Origin: Rotaria socialis
Lineage: Eukaryota > Rotifera > Eurotatoria > Philodinida > Philodinidae
Assembly: GCA_905331475.1 (NCBI GenBank)
Contig: CAJNYU010002957.1
Coordinates: 1-64,000, forward strand
Length of the DNA: 64,000 bases
Reading direction: 5' to 3'
Below, piece by piece: positions 34,601 through 46,393 of the stretch (within the stretch, counting starts at the first letter, position 1; each line of letters opens with the position of its first letter). Under the pieces are notes generated by a model. It was not told where the DNA came from and searched no databases. It was given only the letters and a program-made list of their open reading frames with translations. A program made the translations under genes and the position numbers.

Positions 34601-37600
34601 CTAATATTCCGAAAAGAGAAAAACTAATAGAATTTTGTTGTTTTTTAATTAACGATTTTTACTTCAATAAATGGATCGCGCGACTTATCAATACCAAGTA
34701 CAAACATAAGATCAATTGAACGGCAAAGACAATTTGATTTTTGAATATTAACTGAACTTTGAACATGTTCAATAACATTTTCAATTAATTTTCTATCCAG
34801 TGTACGCCGACTAAAATATGTTGAAAGTTGCTCGTCACGTAAAAGCCATTCGATCTAAAAATTGAGAGAATACAAATAACAGATTATTTTCTGTCGTACT
34901 CTAACGAATTAAGATTCAATTTTCATATGAAACAAAACAAATTCTAATGAAATGATTACTAGTAAGTTGATGATAATTCAAAATTAGCTAAATACATTAT
35001 AAAGATCTCTTGCTATGATTCGATATACTCAATACTGTGTTTATCTTAAACTAATATTGTTTCGTGTTCAATCGATTTAATTCCATAATTACAAACCTCT
35101 CGTCGGCACGATGAAATTGCATGTTTTTGGGTTTCTGATAATCGAAGTTTCTCCAACGGATGTCTACAAATATAAATAAGAGCTGTTAAGAATTTTTTAT
35201 TCGTTTAACAATCAAAACACTTGCCTGTTCACTTCTATGCCCATTGTTGTACCCGTACAAGTACTGGCATTTTCAATTGCGTCGATAGCGTTGAATTCTT
35301 GAAGCCGTTTTGTTGATAAAAATGAATTACTAAATGTTGGTGTATTCGTGGTAACAACACTGTTGGCACCTTGTGCATCGGCGTCTTCACGTTCGAATGT
35401 TAAACAAATGAAATCGAATAAAATACGTAGATTATCATAATCGATTTTTCTCTCCTTTGTCTTAGACATTAAACCGCCTTGAAAAGAAGAAGAAAAATAA
35501 TTTTGACGAATTCATCACTTTCTTTTTCTTACTTATACAAAGTGGAATGGTTCTAACTGGTTCATAGAGAGGATTCACCTTTGAATCTAGTTCAGAAGCA
35601 AAACAAATAAACAAAGGTAAGATTTCACCTCGGACAGATAATTCTCTCGAACGATTTGATAGTGAACTTGATGATAGATCTGAACGACGACGATGTGTTG
35701 CTAATTGTAATTCGGGATCTTCATCATCATTATTATCATGTACATGAACAGTTTGATTACTATCTCGATCATCATCATCATCATCAGTTTCATGATCATA
35801 TACGTTTGTATCATCAAATTTATACGGTCCCGATGCTGATTGTAACTCATTGTTGTTATTATTATTATTATTATTATTATGGTTATTATGATTATTCGAT
35901 AGACGATCTTCTGATTCAGCGGAATTTCGAGTCTGTCGAAAGCCGTCTTCATCAGTAAAAAAGTAAAAATAATCCGAATCCGGTGCCACACGATGAAAAA
36001 ATTTACTAATTATTCCAATAAATTTGTCATTTAAATAAGAATTAATATGTCTTGTTGTTGGTTCACAAACTGAATCGAATTCAATTGAACTTTTAAATAA
36101 AAACAAAACAAAAGTTATCTTTTAATTTTTCACAAGCATTCGTTTTTTCTCGTTACTTTAGTTCATTATTTGATAAATGTGCACACATTGCTTTAAGAAA
36201 CGGTGTCAACTCAATCTCTTCATAGTGGTCCCGATAGATTGTATTTAATGCATATTCAACATCAGAACTATTTGTTGTTAAATCAAGTAAACAATTTTTA
36301 TAAAATGCTAAGAAAATCCAGAGAGAATAAAATGTGAAAAATGGAGAAAAAAAACTTACCAGTTGCAATTGCATAATCAATTGAATCTCGCATGTCTTGA
36401 ACTAGTTTTTCTTGAGGGATTAATGATTCATCATCATGTCGACGAGAATTATCTAATAAATAGAAATTCAATGAAGATATGCAGAAATGACATTGCGATT
36501 TATCATTTGCAGAGCTGATAACAGCAACGTTCGGCTTGCAATAATAATAAAAAAGCATACGTATTGAAAATCGTGTTTCATTTTTATATGTTCTTTAGAA
36601 CTGAAGTTGAAAGCATCATTGGAATAATCATTTTCTCATGTCGGACTGTGAAAGAAATGTGTGTCTATTTAGTCAGGTCATGTAGATTTCTGTGGGCTTT
36701 TAGAAAAAGTGCTTTTTCACTTCCTACTTGTGCCCGTAATATAATTAATAGTAGTTTAGCGTGCCAAAATTTTAGTGTAGGGATCCTTTAAGAGCAAAAC
36801 TAAACTTTGCCAGTCAAATTCAAATCATATAGCAAATAATATGAAATAACAAGATTTATTATATTCATTCCTGATCGTACCGCGTTTTCGAGGCTTTAAA
36901 GTTTGCGATGTTGGTGCCGTTGTCGTAGATGTTATAGTGGAATAATCAATATCATCTTTAGTATAATCAACATAAGTATCCGAATAAAAATTCCTTAATT
37001 GTAATTCATTTGATAGAAGTAATGATGATGCTAAACGTAATTTATTGCAGCCATATAAATATATTGGAATATGCCATTGATGATCAGGAAATTTTTTCAA
37101 CATATCATTCAATAAGACTTCGCGTGGTGTCGGTGGAATAACATTAACTGAAGGTGTACCTCCATGATTATGATTATGAACAGGTGGCGACACAACAGCT
37201 GATGCAGAATAACGACGCATGCTATGTTCAGCATGTGATATGCTACTTGTATCAATGGTCAATGGAGAATAGATACGACGGTAGCCAAGAGGTGTCGGCT
37301 GTGACGATGAATGGTTTAAATGTTGATTCAGCTGATGACTTATAGGAATCGGTGATGTAGATATTGTACTTTTACTACTGTTGGATCCTAAATGTGTACT
37401 ATGAGGTGCAGCTGAATCACCCGAAGTAAATGTATCTCGGCGTTGACGTCGTCGTTGGTGATGTCTACCTACAAAAAACAAAAAGATAGAATTCAAATCT
37501 AATCCACAATATAAAATAAATGTACAGTTGACAATCAAAATCTATTGGATAAGCTCCACTAGTGGTTTGAATAAAAGAAAATTTGTAAATTTTACATTAT

Positions 37601-39565
37601 TCTATTCACAAGAGTAGGACAATGCCGCTAATTTGTAATGTAAGATTACAATATATATATATATATATATATATTGTTCTTAAACTTAAAAAACCATCTA
37701 TTATGTTTACATTTGTGTAGATATGTGATACTACTCAGATAGATTTCTTATGTCGAAAATCAAAACTATTGAATAGTATCGATGATATCCTATCTCACGC
37801 ACCCGCATATTCGTCGTTTAGTTTATTTTGTAATTTTTCATTTGAAGGCGGTGAATGTGGCGAATCAATACCGATTAAATGTTCAATATCATCGAATAAA
37901 CCTTCCATTACACAACGGCAATCTTCATAGATCGGCACTTTATTATCAATATGATTAAATGAATAATAAGCAATAAGATCGTGCATAAGTGTAGTTAAAT
38001 CTGTATTCAATAAAAGTAAATCACGTTCAGTTTTTGGTAATAATATCATATAGACATATTCATCATTATCAGCACAAACAAGAAAATCCCAATGAGGAAA
38101 CAACATATCAATAAGAAAACGTTCGAGATCAGTTAATAGCTTCGTTGTTTGTTGTTGATGATAGTTAAGTAAATAGAGTAAATATGGATTTGATTTTAAA
38201 CTTTGTAAACCAACAGGTAAACGAGAATTTATCGAATGATACGAACGTGTAATCAAGTTACGTGTGAATAAATTACTATTATCATTACATTCGGAAAATA
38301 ATTGTGGTTTACTTTCGTATGTTTTCGAGCAAAGACGTTCACGAAGTACACTAAGTAATGTTGAATTAAGACTTGGTGATGTAAGTGTACCATTACTATT
38401 GATATAATCATATTTTATCTTATAATAATCTAAATATGAACAATAAAAATTTCTAGTACTACTTTTCTGTGGTCGATATTTTTTATTTTTCATCTTCTTA
38501 CCATCAATGAAAGCAGAAAAATCAAAATGTGTTTGAGATGAACGACGTATCAGATTTATTGTATCTTGAATAAATGGTACGCGAATTATATCCGATGTTA
38601 AAGCTCGTGGCGCACGTGATATAACTCTATAAAAACCAAGAATGCTGTTCAACATAAGCAACAATATTTAAAAGTACCTTGGTAAAAATGTACTTCGCTC
38701 CGGTAAGTATTTAACAAAATAAAATGAAACAAGTGTATTGAAGCATTCTCGATCAACTTCGCCGATCTAAATAATTCATAGAGATTTTATTTGGATATTA
38801 AGCTATAAATAAAATATGCAAAACAAATATTTCGATCTTTTTTTGATCTATCATATTTCCTATGCTGACATATGAATATCTAAAGTGCATTTAGCCTAGA
38901 TTAAATCAATCAAAATCAGCGTTAATTTTTATTGTATCAACAATGGCGAATGAGATTCGTGTCTATTGAAAATAGTTTAATCAAGATTACAATTCTTTAT
39001 ATGTCAAATAAGTAGTTCGCACAAAAATTACATTTCAATGAGACTTACAACTTTGATAACAAGTTGCATCGAAACACTTATTTATTTATTTATTTGTTCA
39101 CTTTGATAGAATATCCTTTCAAGTATCTATCGATTGTTCTTAAGAGAGAAATAAATGTTGGTATCAATGATATTCAAGATTATCCTCTTTCTCTCTCTCC
39201 CTCTCTCTTAATAAAAGTATTAGTCGATCATTTGAGAATTAAGTAAAAGATCTTTTAAATGCTTGACTTAATAAAAAAAAATTACAAGTGATAAAATATT
39301 CAATCTGCTTATATTTCAATATAGATTATTTATTAGAAGAAAAAATATAAAATAAAAAGTTTAAATTATATTCGAATAAAAAAATTAAATGATCATTTAT
39401 TTATTTTGATACGAAAAATTAAACCGATTGATGTCAATGTCTGAATTTTGGTAATAGAAGCCATAAATATTTATTATTGTTCTTCATTTGCTAAAACGAT
39501 GAAGCCATTAATATGTTCTCGAAAGAACAACCATTTACCTCTACATCACCATCACCATCACCATG

Positions 39566-39600
<35 letters not shown>

Positions 39601-40260
39601 TATTATCAATAAAAGTAACAAAGTGAAGGTATGAACGACTGCAAAGAAGTGGAGGAGTTGAATCTCACCAATTCCTGGCGTTCAGGGTGAGACGAACTGC
39701 TCCACTTAGTCGAGTCGAGTACGCGAATAGAGAAATAAAACGTGATTGAAACTATAATTCAACAATACAAAATATTGTGAGCCTAAAAAAACAACAAGTG
39801 GGCCTATTCGCACGCGATAAGGTTTGCTCTATTCGATCATTATTATGATCAAGCTCAAACTTACGCGAAACGAACGGCTGTTGTTCTCACTCAAGAACGT
39901 GAAGAGTAATCAACAAAAAAAGATGAAGAAGAAGAAGAGAGAACAAGGAAGAGTCGTAACATACATTGCCGCCTTCATTTACCACTTTTTTTCTACGTTT
40001 TTTTTTCGTTCGTCTGGATGGGCTTTTGTTTTCTCCCTGAACTTTACAGCTGTTGATAATCTGTTCGTGTATGTGTATGCTCGCGTAAAACGTGCTCCGT
40101 AGCGAAATTTGACTACATATATAACACGAAGAACGATGAGGGAATTTCGAGTGGAGCGTGCAAGAAACTCAATCTGAGCTTGATTCTTTCTCTCTTTCTT
40201 TCTTTCTCTTGTTCGTTTTCGATCATCATCGAAGGAGGGAAAGTAAAGACAAATTGTGCG

Positions 40261-40292
<32 letters not shown>

Positions 40293-43200
40293 GGTCAATA
40301 TAAAATTAGAATTTGATTTACTACTACTCCTCCCTGAATGATGTTACGATAAGAAAGTGATTGTCTATTACCTGATGCTTTACAAAGAAGGAACAAGAAT
40401 GATTCTAATTGAAAAAGAACGGAGAATGCTACTCAATAGTAATGATAGAAGGAAAAAACAACGAAGTATTAAAAGCTGATTGAATTTGAATTGTATTTGA
40501 GCTCTCGGCTTAGTTAAAGGTCGTAGAATAGAATAAAGAAGGAGACTTACAATATATAAATATATATATATATATATATACATATGTATATAAGAAATAA
40601 TTGATAATGACTAGTGACTTATTGATATGAGCTGGAAGAATATAGATCTGGCATCCGAAGACATCTATGCAAAATCCATCTTCCAGCTCGTATGCAATTA
40701 AGCGAAATGAAAACTTGATATTCGTATGCAGGATGTTTGACGAACAGAAAAATGAATATATGAAATTTTGCTTGTTGTAAACTGCTCATTTTATATACGA
40801 AACCAAAAGAGATGATAAGAGAGAAAAAAAAGGAGAGAGTCAAATATATTCATCGGGTATGCGTATTGGTCGAAAAATTCTTCTTTGGATTTTTTTGCTA
40901 ATGCAAACACTGTTATCCGTTTTCGTTATGTTGACATATAAAAAAAACGAAACTTTGACGACACAATGTCTTATCCAAGAAACGAAAGATAAAACTGGAA
41001 ACTCAAGTGTTCCGATGCTTACAAACAGGTACCTTCTTTCATCCCAAGGATAAACGAGTGCATAGATAATAATAATAATGATGATGATGATGATGATGAT
41101 GATGACGAAATGAAAGTCACCGACATGATTAAGAGATCAACTTGAAAATTTCTTTGCCAAAAATCGAACGTTTTTTTATTTTGATAAAAAATTTAATTGC
41201 TATTAAATGCGCTTATTTTCAATAAGCAACGATTGATATGTACTATCTTTTATGTTTGATGTTATAAATGCGTATCGCACATGCGTAATAGATAAAAATT
41301 TATATTGTTTATTCGCTTTGATTAATGAGTTAAGATGAAACACAAAAAATCTTTGGTAACATCATATTAAACTTAGACATTGGATGGATATTTTTAAAGT
41401 ACTTTTAATTTTTTTACATCTACTGTTTGTGTTAAGTAAACATACATAAACTTGTCTTCTGTGTGATATTGTAAACAACTATACAAAGGACATATTGATT
41501 GACATGTTTACTCGCGAAAGTATTAAGGGGAGTGAAACAGTTTTATGCATTCAATAAAAACTTGCCTGATTAGATAGACGTACTTGAAAAATGTATTTAA
41601 ATAAATAAAATATTTTGAAAACTAACCTTATCGACAATTTGTTTGTAAGTACATTGATTGAGAAATTCAAGTTCAGGACAATTAGTATCAACAAAACCAT
41701 CTTGTGGTTCAACCCAACATTGAGTTAGAAAATAGTAGCAGGTCGGTTGATCACTATGAATGCTTGATGAACGCCGTAATGACGCTGAGTTATTATCACG
41801 TGATGGACTTCAAATATAGGCAGAAAATAAATCAAAAATCTTTGCTGATCATTTAGCGCAGATATCCATAACTTATTGCTTTAGAAATTTTATAATCATT
41901 TCTAAGAGTTCAACGAGTTATTCTAATGAATGATGCGGAAATTTTTGAATTTTAAATAAACAGTATTAAATTAAACTGGAAAGTTGACTTTTATAATTGA
42001 ACAAATAAGGAAGCAATACAAAGTTTAAACTACTGTTATATCTAAATAACTAGCGACACTGACATTTTGCTGTAATAGGTAACAAACGAAACCTATAAGT
42101 ATGTTGTCATGAGTATCAAGGCAGTTCTTCAACATTTGTTTTGCTTAATGATCATCTATTTTGAGACTTGAGTGGGATCAATCCTTTTTAAGTTCGACTC
42201 TATCTTGTGACTCAGACTTCAATTTCGATATTTATTTCTATGATTGAAGAGGCCACTTTCTAATCAAGTATCTGATTACAATCGTAATGATTTGTTATCC
42301 ACAGATATTATTTACTATTCTAATACAAAACTTAAAAATATTTGGATTCCTTATGAAATTTGACGAGCCTATTAAAATCTTAATACACCTCGAGCTTTAC
42401 GTATGGTTTTCACTTTTTTGATAACTTCTATTTTCGAATTTCGGTCTCAAACTCTTCGCATAGTACTTTGAAATGTAAGATTTTCAAGCTTTAGATCCTT
42501 TTCTATCAATTGTTTAGAGCGGCTGTGCAAGCTGAAAAACAACTACAGCCATGTTCTTGACGAGTATGCATTCAATGAAATAGGAATATATTCCTATACA
42601 TTGATTAAATAGAAGTTAAAACTTGAGATTTTCTCATGTATTGTAGAGTTTTTATGAGATATCTTTCATGACAGATCACTTGTAAATAACGCGCGAAATA
42701 TTCTTACGTATTCTTTGACCGAACATATTCCACCGGATAAATTCTATATTGTACAAGACATGTTCGTGCTCTATCATCAGGATAGAAACTAATATCAGAG
42801 TTTAATCGACATATATCTGGTGAATGTTCTTCTTTTGGTGTCTAAAAAGCAAAGAAAACATTGAAAAAAAGAAACAAAGAATTATTATTTTCTACTTCTT
42901 ACATTCATTTTAACTTCAAGAACGAGATTATGAATATTATTATGTGTGGCCACAAAATGAAAGCCTTCTTGAAGTCTTCGTCTATAAATAGAATCATCAA
43001 GAAATTTAAAACAGAAGAAGAAATATTTAATATATGTTTAACCTTATGATTGTATCAAGAATAATATCTGCTATACGTTTTGGTATATTTGATGAATGTT
43101 TTATACTTTCGAATGAACGTATAAATGAACGTATATAGAAAAATTTGGATAGTGCCTGTCGTTTTGAATCTAATTCTGTTCGATTTTTTTGTTGACTATC

Positions 43201-46200
43201 ATCATCATCAGGTTTCGGTATACCCAACGATTCATAAGGAAATGGATCGGGTCTAGAAAAATCAAAAGAATCATTTTTTGTGATTCTATGCAAAAAAAAG
43301 CAACTTACTTGAGCATTAATCTTTCAATATTTTTATTTAGAACAACACAACAGGGTGATGTGAATCGTTGATGCGATGAATTTGTTGATATTGATATTGA
43401 TCGTTGACTGCTACTCGATGAAACTGTTGATATTGGTATTGATCGTTGACTGCTATTCGATGAAATTGTTGATATTGGTATTGATCGTTGACTGCTATTC
43501 GATGAAACTGGTGTCGACGTTTGTTGTTTACGATTGTTTTCATTAGGATTTCCAGATTTCATACGTGGACGTTGACGAAGACGAATAAGATTCCATCGAA
43601 AATCTTCTATTATCTAAATGAGTAATTATTAGGCAAAATAAAATAATTTCATCGAGGGTCGTTTCTTACTTTATGTCGTTCAACTGTTGTTGCTTTAGCT
43701 TGAAAAGCAAATTTAAGATAGAGTAATGGTGGTTGTCCCATAACGCGTAATAACATAAAACTATATGGCACTGTGCCACCACTACTATGAAAAAGAAATT
43801 TAATATACGCTTGGCCATCAAGAAGAACAAATGAAAAATATTCCGATAGAAATGCTTCAAAGTCATTTTTTGCTATGCGACATGAAACTGTTGATTGTAT
43901 GTGATTATTATGCGATTGTGATAAATGATTATTCAGAAGAAATAATGCATTTGATAGAGGATCATTGACTAAAATAATTGTTAAATGATGCGTGTACATG
44001 AAACGTTGCCTATAGAAATACAAATAATCGGAAAAATCTAAAAAATCTAAAAAACAACGAGTTTTTCGTACCATAATGATCCATCAAGAATAACGATGGG
44101 ACGCCAAAAGTCAGCAAAGTCTTGAAGTTCGGGATCTCTAGAAAAATCAAGAATTCGAACTTCTTTACAGTACAAATAGAATGAGAATAATGATAAATTC
44201 AACATTCCCAGCATTCCTTGATGATCAATATTCATTAAACTTACTTGACGAGCAATAATGTTTGTTGTAAATCATTTTGAGATAAATAAAAAATAGTTTT
44301 TCCACGTTTTATTGCTTCCGTTATATTATAATAAGATGAATTTCGAGCAAACGTATTAATTAATGTTAGGTGTCGATCAGTGACTGAGACACTAAATAGA
44401 AATTTCGACAAATCGTGAAAAGAAAAAAAATTCCAATGGACAGCAAAAACCTACGTTTGAATAACATCATTATATCGTCGAATGAGATTATTTCGCATCA
44501 TGTTTGCAGCTTTTGGCGTTTGACTATATGATAATTGATTTATGTCTTGAAGAAAATAAATTGGTGCTTCTTTATAAACTCGTATATCGGTCCGAACACT
44601 TTTTTCAATAGGCCAAACAGATCGAGCTATATAGTAAATTTGAATATCATAACGCCATGGTAAAACAAGATGAACTTCGATTTCATCTAAAGTTAAACAA
44701 TTTAAAAAATAATACAGTTTGACCGAACAACAATGAATGAAACCTTTTTGTATTTGAACATGTCGAACTGTGTAACCTTCACGCAGACGCAACGAAAGAA
44801 CATTATCCAATGATGTTTGAAGAACTGTTTGATTGACTAATTTACATGCTATTGGTAAACAAGTTGCTTTCAGTTTACTAAAAAAAAAATAACCAAACGA
44901 TAATGATTTTCAAGTCAATCGTTTCACTTTGATCATTTTACTTATTTCGATTATTTTCAACTTCAATATTTAATGACCCATTCGTAATTTTTTTTATTGA
45001 TGATACACTATTTTCATCGACAGCTTTATGAAAACCTAAAAGAAAATTCTCAAACTGTTAGTTAATCAACAAAAACGAAGATGCAATTTTTATACCCCAA
45101 GATAAGAGTTCATTTTGAAACTCTTGAAATCGCTTACAAACATTTATTAATTCTTCTTCTTGACAAAATAAACGTGTTAATAATGTTGATTCTCCACTAA
45201 TATGATCAACATCAAAATATATAAATGAACCAAATGTTGATAAACTAATAAATTTTAGTAGCTCTTCATTTGGTACATGGCCGAGACTAGCGATAGGTGC
45301 ATTCAAAACTCTATTTTTCGTTAATTGATGCCGACTATTATTTGAACCGATTTGAACAAATGAACAACTTATTATACGTGCTCGTATTTGTCTCATAACA
45401 ACCTCAAATGCAGGTAAATTCGGTACATCAAGTATGCCGTCAGTGATAATAACTAATACTGATGTTGATTCTTCTGGCATTAACTGTAGAGCTGTTATAC
45501 CATAGCTAAGCATATTTATGATGGCACATGACGATTCACTATTTGCATAGATTGCATTTAGCTAGAGAAAAAAAATTGCTCAATGAATAAATTTTGATAG
45601 AAAAATAAACGTTTACATGTAAATTTATATTATCATCTGAATCGACTGTAGATGATGTTGAATGCGCAGTAAATGGTTGACTAATACTCATAACATTATG
45701 TAGAAGTTCAATAGCTGCTTTTAGATTACTTGCTATTTCATCACAGACAATTTTTAATGTCGCCCAAGTTAATCGATATCCTTTTAAATAAATAAAAAAC
45801 AGATTTTATTTCCTAGAGCACCTTTTCACTATGGTTTCTTTTACCATGAATTAAGACTTGATGACTTGGTGTACGATGTAATGGAAAATAAACATAAACA
45901 GATATGTCTATTTCGGGTTGAAATTTTAATTCACAACCGGGTAGTGTAAATGTTTGAGCAAGAGAATATAAAAGTATACATAGACAATTTGTTAGTGATT
46001 CTAAATAGATATGACCACCATCGATAGAGACTGAAGCACACGAATCGGTCATATCAAGAATGAATGCAAATTTATAACGTGTTGTGAAATAAGAAAAACG
46101 TGTTGCACTATTGCACACAATATTTGATGATGCTGGTATGGGTTTGCCATGTTCGTCTAAAGCCGATACAAGAACTATTTCATCGGATGATTGTGTCTAA

Positions 46201-46393
46201 AAAATGAAATATTTCATAGTTGTATATGACTATCTGTATAACTAACAATTTCTTCTGATGTTGGAATGCGAACTGGGTTCAATGAAGACGCTGCTATCTG
46301 TTGAAATTGCCAAAGAGCTCGAGTATTTCGTGAAACTCGATAATTTCGACGAAGAAAAGCAAATACTTGGCTGGCATGAAATGGTGCCGGCAT
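25851..46393 (-). CDS. SZT2: SZT2, scaffold subunit of the KICSTOR complex
   Basis: One gene of about 20.5 kb with dozens of short introns. Landmarks (minus strand): start MPAPFHASQVFAFLRRNYRVSRNTRALWQF (46393); VLVIITDGILDVPNLPAFE..ISCSFVQIG and GHVPNEELLKFISLSTFGS (about 45.2-45.5 kb); LRLREGYTVRHVQI (44.8 kb); FWRPIVILDGSLW (44.1 kb); CWVEPQDGFVD (41.7 kb); EIELTPFLKAMCAHL (36.2 kb); KPSFWLFVEQ (34.3 kb); MFVYRGEPNNYYMRF (33.35 kb); RLEEEVVKELVNAL (32.65 kb). Their order follows animal SZT2, a roughly 3,400-residue protein. KICSTOR tethers GATOR1 to lysosomes so that mTORC1 shuts off when amino acids are scarce. Variable loops hold a poly-Asn run (about 35.87 kb) and a 3x14-residue tandem repeat. 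The C-terminal exon (25851-26153) is less certain. Long introns hold microRNAs and a large foldback. Confidence 0.88.
26818..27131. repeat. 314-bp long inverted repeat in an SZT2 intron
   Basis: The outer ends TGATCACC and GGTGATCA pair. The arms continue with good matching through CAATATCAATTTGG, GCATAGAAATCCTC and CCAGTGAAAAAAATATC to AAAATCCGATTATAA at the centre. The right arm has an extra ~35-40 nt. No coding. Probably a foldback transposon relic; the RNA would form a long hairpin. Confidence 0.85.
28634..28676. repeat. TA/TG dinucleotide repeat
   Basis: (TA)n followed by (TG)n within an SZT2 intron. Confidence 0.9.
37651..37674. repeat. AT dinucleotide repeat
   Basis: (AT)12 in non-coding DNA of SZT2. 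Confidence 0.9.
39544..39606. repeat. CAT/CAC trinucleotide repeat
   Basis: CATCAC units passing into a long (CAT)n run in the 2.86-kb SZT2 intron. Confidence 0.9.
39640..39715 (-). ncRNA. mir-1175: miR-1175 precursor hairpin
   Basis: Arms 39647-39669 and 39686-39707 pair over ~22 bp with one bulge and a 16-nt loop. On the minus strand the 3' arm reads TGAGATTCAACTCCTCCA + CTT, matching the miR-1175-3p sequence I know from insects except for one missing A near the 3' end. The 5' arm, AAGTGGAGCAGTTCGTCTC, resembles miR-1175-5p. It lies in a 2.86-kb SZT2 intron on the same strand, so it may be processed from the host pre-mRNA. Its partner miR-750 is about 0.9 kb upstream. Confidence 0.87.
40265..40292. 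repeat. TA dinucleotide repeat
   Basis: (TA)n in the large SZT2 intron between the two microRNAs. Confidence 0.9.
40559..40580. repeat. TA dinucleotide repeat
   Basis: (TA)n, about 50 bp from the miR-750 hairpin. Confidence 0.9.
40620..40700 (-). ncRNA. mir-750: miR-750 precursor hairpin
   Basis: A 15-bp terminal stem (40625-40639 with 40679-40693) is followed by a mostly paired inner part and a short loop. On the minus strand the 3' arm begins CCAGATCTATATTCTTCCAG and ends CTCA. It keeps the miR-750 seed CAGATCT and the 3' half TCTTCCAGCTCA. Differences from the insect sequence fall in the centre. miR-750 and miR-1175 form one protostome family and are neighbours in insects, so finding both in one intron in the same orientation strengthens each call. 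Confidence 0.85.
40859..41053 (+). CDS. Orphan signal-anchor exon inside the SZT2 intron; doubtful
   Basis: On the strand opposite SZT2, this frame reads MRIGRKILLWIFLLMQTLLSV and then a hydrophilic, Thr-rich segment with NSS and NET glycosylation sites. It reaches a CAG/GTACCT donor at 41028-41029. This resembles the first exon of a type II Golgi enzyme. No downstream exon is seen before SZT2 exons resume, so it is a relic, a nested fragment or chance. Confidence 0.2.
   Translation: MRIGRKILLWIFLLMQTLLSVFVMLTYKKNETLTTQCLIQETKDKTGNSSVPMLTNRYLLSSQG
41065..41106. repeat. ATA/ATG trinucleotide repeat
   Basis: (ATA)n(ATG)n in the large SZT2 intron. Confidence 0.9.
43384..43509 (-). repeat. Coding minisatellite, 3 x 42 bp
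   Basis: Three 42-bp units in tandem inside an SZT2 exon, encoding SSNSSQRSIPISTI-like 14-residue repeats. It lies just before the conserved block SPCCVVLNKNIERLML, in a loop expected to be disordered. Confidence 0.92.
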
